This document shows positions 1 to 6,853 of a DNA stretch of 9,239 nucleotides, one piece after another; the first letter of the stretch is position 1, and each line of letters opens with the position of its first letter. Source of the DNA: Methylobacterium sp. (GTDB taxonomy: Bacteria; Pseudomonadota; Alphaproteobacteria; Rhizobiales; Beijerinckiaceae); the NCBI GenBank assembly GCA_020252865.1, contig JADCCH010000052.1:1-9239 (forward strand), in the 5' to 3' direction. The position numbers were made by a program, and so were the translations under genes. Under the pieces are notes generated by a model. That model saw only the letters and a program-made list of their open reading frames with translations. It made no database searches and was not told where the DNA came from.

Positions 1-1
1 A

Positions 2-547
2 CGCGATTCCGGTTTGTTCGAAGGCCTGGAAGCGAGGCCCTCTCCGCTGGAGGACGCCGAACTGATGCTCTGCACCGGGCTTTTCGACGACGAGACCGAG
101 AGTCCGGACCAGTATCGCTCCTTGCTGGAATCTGCACATGCGCGAGCGCTCCGCCTCTATTGCGCCAACCCGGATCTGATCGTCGAGCGGGGCGACCGGT
201 TGATCCCTTGTGCGGGCGCGATCGCGGACCTCTACGAGAAGATGGGCGGGTCGGTCATCTGGGTCGGCAAGCCAAAGCCGCTTGTTTATGAACGTGCGCG
301 GCAGGCCCTGGAGACTGCCTTGGGCCGAACGCTCGCGTTGAACCGGGTGCTTTGCATCGGCGACGCGTTCCGCACCGACATTGCCGGGGCCAATGCCGAG
401 GGCCATGACGTGATCATGACGCTCGCGGGCATCCATGGGCATCAGATCGGGCTGAGCGGCAACGATTACGACCTTGCCCGGCTGGAACAGTTCGCAACCG
501 AGACACGACAAAGGCCAACCTATTGCATGGTCAGCCTTATTGATTGA
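2..547 (+). CDS. HAD superfamily class IIA hydrolase (TIGR01459-like), 3' part only
   Basis: This reading frame is open from the first complete codon of the window to TGA at 545-547. It gives about 181 residues of a protein that is usually about 280 long, so the start and HAD motif I (the nucleophile Asp) lie upstream. Visible hallmarks are CTGLFDDETE near the left edge, CANPDLIVERGDRL (the cap/core junction of NagD-like class IIA enzymes), the motif III lysine in GKPKPLVYERA (about 266-300) and motif IV, CIGDAFRTDIAGA (about 353-391). The C-terminus, RPTYCMVSLID, fits the family ending. Known family: cytoplasmic phosphatase-like proteins of unassigned substrate, related to NagD and p-nitrophenyl phosphatases. 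In many alphaproteobacteria I recall this gene just upstream of ribF, but here a reversed receiver gene lies between. The family call is firm; the substrate is unknown. Confidence 0.87.
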   Translation, partial: RDSGLFEGLEARPSPLEDAELMLCTGLFDDETESPDQYRSLLESAHARALRLYCANPDLIVERGDRLIPCAGAIADLYEKMGGSVIWVGKPKPLVYERARQALETALGRTLALNRVLCIGDAFRTDIAGANAEGHDVIMTLAGIHGHQIGLSGNDYDLARLEQFATETRQRPTYCMVSLID

Positions 548-569
548 GCTTGCGGGAAATCAGTGAAAA

Positions 570-956
570 TCAGGTCGTGCCGGCGACTGCGTCGATCTTG
601 GCTTTCAGCGTCTGGGCGTTGAACGGCTTCACGATATAGTTGTTCACGCCAGCCCGCTTGGCAGCGATCACGTTTTCCGTCTTGGATTCGGCGGTGACCA
701 TGATGAATGGCGTCGAGTGCAGTTCGCGGTCGGCACGCACCTGTTTGAGCAGTTCGTAACCCGTCATCGGCTGCATGTTCCAATCCGAGATGATCAGGCC
801 GTAGCGTTTTTCGCGCATTTTCGCGAGCGCTTCGGAACCATCGGACGCTTCGTCGACATTCTCGAAACCGAGCTGCTTCAGAAGATTCCGGATGATCCGG
901 ACCATCGTCTGATAATCATCCACAACAAGAATGGACGTGCCTGCATCGAAAGCCAT
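570..956 (-). CDS. Stand-alone CheY-like response regulator receiver protein
   Basis: The protein is 128 residues long, a single receiver domain with no output domain. The acidic pair D13-D14, phospho-acceptor D58, T88, Y107 and K110 all align with E. coli CheY (D12-D13, D57, T87, Y106, K109). The helix-1 stretch MVRIIRNLLKQLGFENV is strikingly CheY-like. The loop after the phospho-acceptor reads DWNMQPMTG instead of the classic DWNMPNMDG, a variant I associate with alphaproteobacterial single-domain regulators. The start is well supported: on the minus strand AGGTGGAG (bases 970-963) lies six bases before the ATG. The gene converges on the HAD gene and diverges from ribF, with no cheA, histidine kinase, phosphotransferase or flagellar gene visible. 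It is probably a cytoplasmic phosphorylation relay or motor-type regulator; partner and output cannot be told from this window, so I give no symbol. Confidence 0.93.
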   Translation of the reverse strand: MAFDAGTSILVVDDYQTMVRIIRNLLKQLGFENVDEASDGSEALAKMREKRYGLIISDWNMQPMTGYELLKQVRADRELHSTPFIMVTAESKTENVIAAKRAGVNNYIVKPFNAQTLKAKIDAVAGTT

Positions 957-1166
957 TTTTTACTCCACCTGAGGCGATCCGCTCGAAATCCTCTCCGGAA
1001 TCCGCAGCGGAGGCTTCTCCTGTCCTTTGAACCTTGAGTTGAGAACCCATTGGCGCGAACATTATGTCGCCGCGTCTTGCGATTATGTTAATGCAGCAAA
1101 ACCGCGATCCAATTTCGTGACGCTTTCGGCATCCATGTTCACGCCTGCCCGCCCAACCGGACCAAA
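957..1166. promoter_or_regulatory. Divergent intergenic region between receiver gene and ribF
   Basis: These 210 bases separate two divergent starts and should hold promoters for both. For ribF the best plus-strand candidate is TTGAGA (1039-1044), 17 bases, then TTATGT (1062-1067); the -35 is good but the -10 is weak. On the minus strand, TTAACA and CATAAT lie in the 1059-1090 area but 19 bases apart, which is long. The receiver leader can form a small hairpin, CTCCG (993-997) with CGGAG (1008-1012). There is one GANTC site (998-1002), too few to argue for CcrM control. No coding potential is seen. The region surely contains regulation; the individual elements are tentative. Confidence 0.4.
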
Positions 1167-2129
1167 ATGATCGAGCCTTCCACCGGACCCTTGGCGATTA
1201 ATCTGATTTTTCTTGCGAAAGATCGCGGGCCGCTTGTGCGGCCGGTTCTCGCCATCGGCAATTTCGATGGCGCCCATCGTGGGCATGAGGCGGTGGCGTC
1301 GGCGGCACGCAGATTGGCCGCCGGCCTGCGGCAGGCTGGCCCCGTGACGGCGCTGAGCTTCGAGCCCCATCCCCGCACCTTCTTCCAGCCCCATCGCCCG
1401 TTTTTCCGGCTGACATCGCCCGAAGAGCGGCCAAATCGGCTCGCTTCTATCGGATTTGAGGCGCTTGCCCTGCTGAAATTCGATGCCACGCTCGCCGGCA
1501 CCAGCGCGGAAGATTTTGTTCAGCATCTACTCGTTGAGCCCCTGGGTGCGGCCGGTGTGGTGGTGGGGCATGATTTCCACTTCGGGAAGGGACGGCAGGG
1601 CACACCGGAATTCCTGGCGGAAGCTGGCCGACGCCATGGCTTTGCCGTGCGTTTCGTCGAGCCCTATCGCGACGAGACCGGCGCGATTGTCTCCTCCAGC
1701 GCCATCCGGCAGGCCTTGTCGGAAGGGGATGTCGCAACGGCCAATCGGATGCTCGGCTATGCCTATGCTGTTTCCGGCGCGGTCATCCATGGTGCGAAGC
1801 GGGGCCGCGAACTCGGCTACCCCACCGCCAATATCGCGCTTCCTTCCGGCAACGGCCTGCGCCATGGCATCTATGCCGTGCGGATCGAGATTGACGGCGA
1901 ACCGCGGGCCGGCGTCGCGAGTTTCGGCCGCCGCCCGATGTTCGACAACGGTGCGCCGCTGCTGGAGGTTTTCGTGATCGACTTTTCGGGCGATCTCTAC
2001 GGCAAGCGCGTGATGGTGTCCTTCGAGGGCTTCCTGCGCGGCGAGGAACGCTTCGACAGCCTCGAGGCGCTGATCCGGCAGATGGATGCCGACCAGACCG
2101 AGGCACGACGGATTCTTGCGCAGCAATAG
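1167..2129 (+). CDS. ribF: Bifunctional riboflavin kinase / FMN adenylyltransferase
   Basis: The 320-residue cytoplasmic enzyme phosphorylates riboflavin to FMN and adenylates FMN to FAD. The N-terminal adenylyltransferase domain has the nucleotide-binding signature [10 protein letters not shown] (residues 31-40), [20 protein letters not shown] and SSSAIR (176-181). The C-terminal flavokinase domain has [10 protein letters not shown] (213-222, with PTAN at 219-222) and a probable catalytic Glu at 267 in LLEVFVIDF, followed by GDLYGKRV. Length is typical. The ATG at 1167 leaves 30 residues before the signature, as usual. It is the first ATG, GTG or TTG after the in-frame stop at 1089-1091, although no strong Shine-Dalgarno precedes it; GTG 1236 is a less likely alternative. 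The gene lies 167 bases before ileS on the same strand, a common bacterial neighbourhood (ribF-ileS-lspA). Confidence 0.97.
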   Translation: MIEPSTGPLAINLIFLAKDRGPLVRPVLAIGNFDGAHRGHEAVASAARRLAAGLRQAGPVTALSFEPHPRTFFQPHRPFFRLTSPEERPNRLASIGFEALALLKFDATLAGTSAEDFVQHLLVEPLGAAGVVVGHDFHFGKGRQGTPEFLAEAGRRHGFAVRFVEPYRDETGAIVSSSAIRQALSEGDVATANRMLGYAYAVSGAVIHGAKRGRELGYPTANIALPSGNGLRHGIYAVRIEIDGEPRAGVASFGRRPMFDNGAPLLEVFVIDFSGDLYGKRVMVSFEGFLRGEERFDSLEALIRQMDADQTEARRILAQQ

Positions 2130-2133
2130 CGCT

Positions 2134-2161
2134 TTGCGTGGCCGCGACGGCTTGCTATAGC
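2134..2161 (+). promoter_or_regulatory. ileS: Putative sigma-70-type promoter for the ileS-lspA unit
   Basis: TTGCGT (2134-2139) and TATAGC (2156-2161) are separated by 16 bases, a plausible housekeeping promoter just after the ribF stop. Transcription from it would begin near 2167 and give a leader of about 130 bases. The leader is GC-rich and contains a small hairpin, CGCGC-TGAG-GCGCG (2218-2231). This was spotted by eye only; such matches also occur by chance, and read-through from ribF is possible. Confidence 0.35.
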
Positions 2162-2296
2162 CCATCGCATGACAAGCGCTTTCCGGATCGCCCCGCGAAT
2201 TATGACCCCGGTCGCCCCGCGCTGAGGCGCGAGGCGCGGCCGGCCTTCCGTCATTCGCCCGCCTGTCTTCCCTCGCCTTGCTGTGAGCTGCCCATC

Positions 2297-5200
2297 ATGA
2301 GTGTCATGAGCTCCGAGAACGCCCCGTTCGATTACTCCCAGACCCTGTTCCTGCCGGAAACGCCCTTCCCCATGCGCGCGGGCCTGCCGCAGAAGGAGCC
2401 CGAAATCCTGAAGCGCTGGGCGGAGATCGACCTTTACACCCGCATCCGCAAGGCTTCCGCCGGCAGGCGCAAATTCGTGCTGCATGATGGCCCGCCCTAT
2501 GCCAACGGCAACATCCATATCGGGCACGCGCTGAACAAGATCCTGAAGGACCTCGTGACGCGCTCACAGTCCATGCTGGGCTTCGATTCAAACTATGTGC
2601 CGGGCTGGGATTGCCACGGCCTGCCGATCGAATGGAAGATCGAGGAGGAATATCGCGCGAAGGGCAAGGCGAAGCCGGAGCTCACCTCGGGTGCCGCCAT
2701 CAACGCCTTCCGCGCCGAATGCCGGGCCTATGCCACGCATTGGCTCAATGTGCAGCGCGGCGAGTTCAAGCGGCTCGGCATCACCGGCGACTGGGACAAC
2801 CCCTACCAGACCATGACCTTCCCCGCGGAAGCGCAGATCGCTCGCGAGATCATGAAGTTCAAGGACAATGGCCTGCTCTATCGCGGCTCCAAGCCCGTGA
2901 TGTGGAGCGTGGTGGAGAAGACCGCGCTGGCCGAAGCCGAGATCGAATATCACGACCACCAGAGCGACATGGTGTGGGTGAAGTTCCCGGTGAAAGCTGC
3001 CGGTTTATCTTTTTATCAGGTGGATGCAGCAATCGCCCAGAACCGTTTTGGCGATGAAGCGGCAGTTCGCGATCACGTTGCGGTCGATCAACAAATAAAT
3101 CTTGAGAAATTAGGTCTCACGGGCGCCTCTATCGTCATTTGGACGACTACGCCTTGGACCTTGCCTGGCAACCGGGCAATCTCCTATTCGCACAAGATCG
3201 AGTACGGCATCTACGAAGTTGCTGCCAATGAGCGCGATTTTGGGCCGCGGATGGGTGAGCGCTACATCATTGCCGATAAGCTGGCTGATGCCGTTGCAAA
3301 CTCTGCTAAAATTACCCTCAAGCGCATTTCGGAAATCGCCGGAGAAGAGCTGGGTGCGCTTAGTTGTGCCCATCCACTCGCTGGCCTCGAAGACGGTTAC
3401 ACCTTCGATGTCCCCCTCCTCGATGGCGATCACGTCACCGATGATGCGGGCACGGGCTTCGTGCACACGGCACCCAGCCATGGCCGCGAGGACTTCGAGA
3501 TCTGGACGCGCGCCGATGTGCAGCAGGATCTGCGCGCGCGCGGCATCGAGACCAAGATCCCCTTCACGATCGATGATGACAGCGTTTACACCGACGAGGC
3601 CCCTGGCTTCACGGGCAAGCGCGTCATCAAGGAGAACGGCGAAAAGGGTGACGCCAACGAGGCGGTCATCAAGGCGCTGATCGACGCTGACGCGCTCGTC
3701 GCGCGTGCGCGGCTGAAGCACCAATATCCGCATAGCTGGCGCTCGAAAAAGCCGGTCATCTTCCGCAACACGCCGCAATGGTTCATTGCCATGGATAAGC
3801 CGTTCGCGGTCTCCATGGATTCCCGCCCGGCCTTGCATGCCGTCGGGAATGACAAAACGTTGCGCCAGCGGGCTTTTGAGGCGATCTCCAACACCGAATG
3901 GGTGCCCGCTTCGGGCGAAAACCGCATCCGCGGCATGGTGGAGAACAAGCCCGATTGGGTGATGAGCCGCCAGCGCGCCTGGGGCGTGCCGATTACCGTT
4001 TTCGTGCATCACGACACGAAAGAAATGCTGCGCGACGGCCGCGTCGACGAGGCCATCGCGCAAGCCTTCGAGACCGAGGGGGCCGATGCCTGGTTCGCGG
4101 ATGGCGCGAAGGAACGCTTCCTGACGCCGTTCGGGCATGATCCCGCGCAGTATGAAATGGTGACCGATGTTCTCGACGTCTGGTTCGATTCCGGCTCCAC
4201 CCACACCTACACACTGGAAGACCCGGTGCATTTCCCCGGCCTCGCGGGCGTGAAGCGCGTGGTCGATGGCGGGCGGGATCGCGTGATGTATCTTGAGGGC
4301 TCCGACCAGCATCGCGGCTGGTTCCAGTCGAGCCTGCTTGAGAGCTGCGGCACGCGCGGCCGCGCGCCCTTCGATGTGGTGCTGACCCACGGCTTCACGC
4401 TCGATGAGCAGGGCCGGAAGATGAGTAAATCGCTCGGCAACGTGACCGCCCCGCAGAGCGTCATCGAGCAATCCGGGGCAGATATCCTGCGCCTCTGGGT
4501 CGCGAGTTCCGATTACGGCGACGACCAGCGCATCGGGCCGGAAATCCTGAAGAGCATGGCCGAGAACTACCGCAAGCTCAGGAACACCATCCGCTGGATG
4601 CTCGGCGCGCTCGCGCATTTCGACGGGAAGCCGGTGGCCGAGACCGAGATGCCGGAACTCGAGCGGCTGATGCTGCACCGGCTTGCGGAACTCAATGACA
4701 TCATTGTAGGCAACCCGACTGAAGGCCAAAAAGGAGCCTATGCGGAATATGATTACAAGCGCGTGGTTTCGGAACTCGCCTTGTTCCTGAACACCGATCT
4801 CTCGGCCTTCTATTTCGATATCCGGAAAGACACGCTCTATTGCGAACCGACCTCCAGCCTGAAGCGCCGCGCGGCGCTAACGGTGGTGGATCGGCTGTGT
4901 GATTGCGTTTTGCGCTGGCTGGCACCCGTCCTCGCCTTCACCACGGAGGCAGCCTGGCTCGCGCGCCATCCGGGCATCGAAGGCTCCATCCATGAGGTGG
5001 GCTTCCGGGAGGTGCCGGAGGCGTGGCGCGATGAGGCGCTCGCGGCAAAATGGGCGATGATCCGCGATGTGCGTCGTGTGGTCACCGGCGCGCTGGAACT
5101 CGAGCGCGCGGGCAAGCGCATGGGTTCGAGCCTTGAGGCCGTTGTTACGATTTATTTGCCCGATGAAGTTGTAGCGCCGATGCTCAGGAACGTGGATTTT

Positions 5201-5497
5201 GCTGAAATCTGCATTGTTTCCGGTGTAGGATTTTCCAGTGCGCCAGCTCCCGAGGACGCATTCCGACTTCCAACAGAAAGCAAGGCGTATGACGCAGAAA
5301 AATCTGCGGACCACGCGGGCAATTTGAATCTTTGGATTGGTAAGGCGGCGGTCAAAGTCGAACTTGCGAGCAGCAAGGGCCTCGTGAAATGTGCCCGATC
5401 CTGGCGCTATTTCGACCCCAAAACGGCCAACCCGGCCTTCCCCGACATCACCCCGCGGGATGCGCAGGCCATGAGCGAATGGAAGGCGCGCGCGTGA
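2297..5497 (+). CDS. ileS: Isoleucyl-tRNA synthetase, class Ia, unusually long
   Basis: The enzyme charges tRNA-Ile and hydrolyses mischarged Val-tRNA-Ile. Starting at ATG 2297 it has about 1066 residues (E. coli: 938). Hallmarks: HIGH at 74-77; [10 protein letters not shown]; editing domain with TTTPWT at 283-288 and [11 protein letters not shown], where H390 and D399 match the E. coli editing-site His and Asp; [34 protein letters not shown] at 708-712. The tRNA-binding C-terminal region ends in CARSW, a zinc-ribbon remnant with one Cys. The frame stays open upstream to GTG 2138, but that stretch is low-complexity and begins inside the putative promoter, so I reject it; ATG 2306 is also possible. 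No strong Shine-Dalgarno is seen. Patches of low GC and unusual codons interrupt the gene (separate entries). The stop overlaps the lspA start. Confidence 0.98.
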   Translation: MSVMSSENAPFDYSQTLFLPETPFPMRAGLPQKEPEILKRWAEIDLYTRIRKASAGRRKFVLHDGPPYANGNIHIGHALNKILKDLVTRSQSMLGFDSNYVPGWDCHGLPIEWKIEEEYRAKGKAKPELTSGAAINAFRAECRAYATHWLNVQRGEFKRLGITGDWDNPYQTMTFPAEAQIAREIMKFKDNGLLYRGSKPVMWSVVEKTALAEAEIEYHDHQSDMVWVKFPVKAAGLSFYQVDAAIAQNRFGDEAAVRDHVAVDQQINLEKLGLTGASIVIWTTTPWTLPGNRAISYSHKIEYGIYEVAANERDFGPRMGERYIIADKLADAVANSAKITLKRISEIAGEELGALSCAHPLAGLEDGYTFDVPLLDGDHVTDDAGTGFVHTAPSHGREDFEIWTRADVQQDLRARGIETKIPFTIDDDSVYTDEAPGFTGKRVIKENGEKGDANEAVIKALIDADALVARARLKHQYPHSWRSKKPVIFRNTPQWFIAMDKPFAVSMDSRPALHAVGNDKTLRQRAFEAISNTEWVPASGENRIRGMVENKPDWVMSRQRAWGVPITVFVHHDTKEMLRDGRVDEAIAQAFETEGADAWFADGAKERFLTPFGHDPAQYEMVTDVLDVWFDSGSTHTYTLEDPVHFPGLAGVKRVVDGGRDRVMYLEGSDQHRGWFQSSLLESCGTRGRAPFDVVLTHGFTLDEQGRKMSKSLGNVTAPQSVIEQSGADILRLWVASSDYGDDQRIGPEILKSMAENYRKLRNTIRWMLGALAHFDGKPVAETEMPELERLMLHRLAELNDIIVGNPTEGQKGAYAEYDYKRVVSELALFLNTDLSAFYFDIRKDTLYCEPTSSLKRRAALTVVDRLCDCVLRWLAPVLAFTTEAAWLARHPGIEGSIHEVGFREVPEAWRDEALAAKWAMIRDVRRVVTGALELERAGKRMGSSLEAVVTIYLPDEVVAPMLRNVDFAEICIVSGVGFSSAPAPEDAFRLPTESKAYDAEKSADHAGNLNLWIGKAAVKVELASSKGLVKCARSWRYFDPKTANPAFPDITPRDAQAMSEWKARA
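2996..3370 (+). other. ileS: Low-GC, atypical-codon patch in ileS editing-domain region
   Basis: By hand count, bases 3001-3360 contain 189 G or C in 360 (52%), against 117 in 180 (65%) at 2641-2820. Codons otherwise scarce in the gene cluster here: TTA twice, ATA, AGT, ACT, several TCT, CAA and GTT. The patch spans residues about 234-355. Its first ~40 residues (around [18 protein letters not shown] to [10 protein letters not shown]) look like an extra segment compared with family members I know. It then runs through conserved editing-domain sequence ([10 protein letters not shown]) without breaking the frame. Edges are approximate. Confidence 0.6.
4694..4742 (+). other. ileS: Short low-GC extra loop in the ileS C-terminal half
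   Basis: Between conserved HRLAEL and [10 protein letters not shown] the protein carries the segment [15 protein letters not shown]. Family members as I remember them go almost directly from one motif to the other, so about nine to ten residues appear extra. The DNA has GTA, ACT, CAA, AAA and GGA codons, unlike its GC-rich flanks. A surface loop insertion is the simplest reading; an alignment would fix its exact limits. Confidence 0.45.
5138..5395 (+). other. ileS: Low-GC, atypical-codon patch near the ileS 3' end
   Basis: Bases 5161-5400 contain 127 G or C in 240 (53%) by hand count, against about 65% elsewhere in the gene. GTA twice, AGG, AGT, CGA, CCA twice, ACA and TCT occur within about 80 codons. 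The patch covers residues about 948-1033, the poorly conserved stretch before the zinc-ribbon remnant CARSW, and ends abruptly where the GC-rich terminal codons resume. The frame is intact. It may share its origin with the patch at 2996-3370. Confidence 0.55.
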
Positions 5498-6006
5498 GCG
5501 AGCCTTCCGCTTCTCATGCCGGCAGCTTCCTGCGCCTCGGCCTCACGGTCGCGGTGCTGCTGCTCGCGGCCGACCAGGCCTCGAAGCTCTGGCTGATCTT
5601 CGGCACGAACCTGCGCCTCACCTGGCCGTGGCACATCACGCCGTTTCTCGATTTCACCGTGGTGTGGAACCGGGGCATCTCCTACGGGCTCTTCCAGCAG
5701 GAGACGGAGACCGGCCGGTGGATCCTCACCGGCGTGAAGCTGGTGGCGGCCGTGATCCTGTTCTTCTGGCTGAAGCGCGCGGAGAACCGCATCGAGGCCG
5801 TCGGCATCGGGCTCATCATCGGAGGGGCGATCGGCAACGCCATCGATCGCATCTGGCACGGTGCGGTGTTCGATTTCGTGCATTTCCATGTGGGTGATTT
5901 CAGCTGGTACGTGTTCAACGTGGCGGATGCCGCGATCGTGATCGGCGTGATCCTCATGGTCGCAAGCCCGTTCCTGGCCCTGGGCAGCCGGCGTGATGCC
6001 TCGTAA
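5494..6006 (+). CDS. lspA: Lipoprotein signal peptidase (signal peptidase II)
   Basis: This inner-membrane aspartyl protease cleaves the signal peptide of diacylglyceryl-modified prolipoproteins. The 170-residue product has the family's four hydrophobic spans (about 13-26, 77-93, 103-118 and 139-157). Conserved motifs are ADQASKLW (26-33), [10 protein letters not shown] (56-65, with N59), [10 protein letters not shown] (110-119, catalytic D118) and FNVADAAI (141-148, catalytic D145). I chose GTG 5494 because it overlaps the ileS stop as GTGA and because GGAAGG (5481-5486) sits seven bases upstream, inside ileS; ATG 5479 in the same frame is possible. The overlap indicates translational coupling with ileS, an arrangement seen across many bacteria. 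Next comes a gene for an exported protein with a lipobox-like sequence. Confidence 0.97.
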   Translation: MSEPSASHAGSFLRLGLTVAVLLLAADQASKLWLIFGTNLRLTWPWHITPFLDFTVVWNRGISYGLFQQETETGRWILTGVKLVAAVILFFWLKRAENRIEAVGIGLIIGGAIGNAIDRIWHGAVFDFVHFHVGDFSWYVFNVADAAIVIGVILMVASPFLALGSRRDAS

Positions 6007-6077
6007 TTGCCGCGATCTGGCGCTAAAAGGGGATTGGTGGTAGAGAACGCCGTCTCGCGTGGAAGGAAGGGGTTCCG

Positions 6078-6725
6078 ATGGGGTTCCATTCGACAAGATT
6101 GATGATGCGTGTTGCCCTGGCGGGTTGCGCGCTCGGCCTGTTTCCGATCGTTCCCGCTTCTGCCCAGGATGGCATAGGCATGCGACAGATTCTCGGTTCA
6201 ATCGGCATCCTGCCGGGGGTCGACCGCGACCCGATCGAGTATCGCGACCGTCCGACGCTGGTTGTCCCGAAGGATACAACCGCCCTGCGCAACCCGGAAG
6301 ATCCCGAGGCGCATGAGCGCAAACCGTCCTGGCCGGTCGATCCGGACGTGACCGAGCGGAAGAAGGAGCAGGCGCGTCGCCGCGCCCCTGCGCCCGAACT
6401 GCTCGCCGGCCAGTCGGTGGATGGTCGCCGCATCTCCATGGAAGAGATCCGCGCCGGTCGTGCGCCGGTCGGTGCCCAGATGACCGAGGGCACCTGGGGC
6501 AACGACAAGACGGGCATTCGCCTCTCGCCGTCCGAATGGGCCGCGGGGATGCCGGTCAACCAGCCGACCTATGCGCCCGGCACCGAACCGCCGCGCCGCT
6601 ATCTCACGGATCCGCCGAAGGGTCTGCGCCAGGCTGCGGCCGGCGCGCCGATGCGCCGGACCCAGGAAGCCCCGCAGGGTTTCGACAACAACCGGCCTGA
6701 CGACACCTGGCGCCGCCTGGACTGA
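6078..6725 (+). CDS. Exported Pro/Arg-rich protein, possibly DUF3035/BamF-like
   Basis: The protein has 215 residues. A basic start (R7, R11) and a hydrophobic run to P26 are followed by A27-S28-A29, a good signal peptidase I site; LAGC at 14-17 resembles a lipobox but leaves a very short hydrophobic core before Cys17. The mature part is hydrophilic and rich in Pro, Arg, Glu and Asp, with no membrane span and no catalytic motif; it contains DPIEYRDRPTLVVPKD (about 51-66) and WPVDPDVTERKK. The Shine-Dalgarno AAGGGG (6067-6072) five bases before ATG 6078 fixes the start. In alphaproteobacteria the slot between lspA and paired M16 genes often holds a DUF3035 protein, sometimes annotated BamF, an outer-membrane assembly accessory. 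That assignment rests on position and loose resemblance. It begins 71 bases after lspA and is followed by a terminator. Confidence 0.85.
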   Translation: MGFHSTRLMMRVALAGCALGLFPIVPASAQDGIGMRQILGSIGILPGVDRDPIEYRDRPTLVVPKDTTALRNPEDPEAHERKPSWPVDPDVTERKKEQARRRAPAPELLAGQSVDGRRISMEEIRAGRAPVGAQMTEGTWGNDKTGIRLSPSEWAAGMPVNQPTYAPGTEPPRRYLTDPPKGLRQAAAGAPMRRTQEAPQGFDNNRPDDTWRRLD

Positions 6726-6752
6726 TTGCCGCCGGGTTTGCAGGAAGCATCC

Positions 6753-6781
6753 GGCCGGGGCTTGTTCCCGGCCTTTTCTTT
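6753..6781 (+). terminator. Rho-independent terminator
   Basis: GGCCGGG (6753-6759) pairs perfectly with CCCGGCC (6767-6773), extendable by one G-U pair, and is followed at once by TTTTCTTT (6774-6781). It lies 27 bases after the stop of the exported-protein gene and should end the ileS-lspA transcript before the M16 genes. Confidence 0.85.
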
Positions 6782-6853
6782 GCCCATCTTGGAAAGAGAC
6801 GGCATTGGCGACCGCCATCCCCTTTTTGCGGTGCCCGCAGGAGATTTGACGAC

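Noticed and set aside
548..572. Possible bidirectional terminator between the HAD gene and the receiver gene
   Set aside because: No inverted repeat with a T-tract on either strand could be found in the gap.
2138..2296. In-frame 53-codon N-terminal extension of ileS from GTG 2138
   Set aside because: It encodes a low-complexity Pro/Arg-rich stretch unlike any IleS N-terminus, overlaps the likely promoter, and the family start (a short tail before [10 protein letters not shown]) fits ATG 2297 or 2306.
2130..2296. T-box riboswitch ahead of ileS
   Set aside because: No T-box consensus or antiterminator structure is visible, and T-boxes are essentially a Gram-positive mechanism.
3110..4729. 539-codon open frame antisense to ileS
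   Set aside because: Mirror of a GC-rich coding frame; the translation is His/Arg/Ala-rich with no recognisable domain, and the sense strand has unmistakable IleS motifs.
4731..4790. Internal AAGGAG followed by ATG 4740, a possible 16-codon small ORF inside ileS
   Set aside because: Only three bases lie between the purine run and the ATG, too close for normal initiation, and the peptide has no notable features.
6007..6030. TTGCCG ... TAAAAG as a promoter for the exported-protein gene
   Set aside because: The two boxes are only 11 bases apart, too close for a sigma-70 promoter; read-through from lspA across 71 bases is simpler.
5407..6279. 290-codon open frame antisense to lspA and the next gene
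   Set aside because: Crosses two well-supported genes and an intergenic region, with low-complexity Arg/Pro/Glu-rich translation and no ribosome-binding support.
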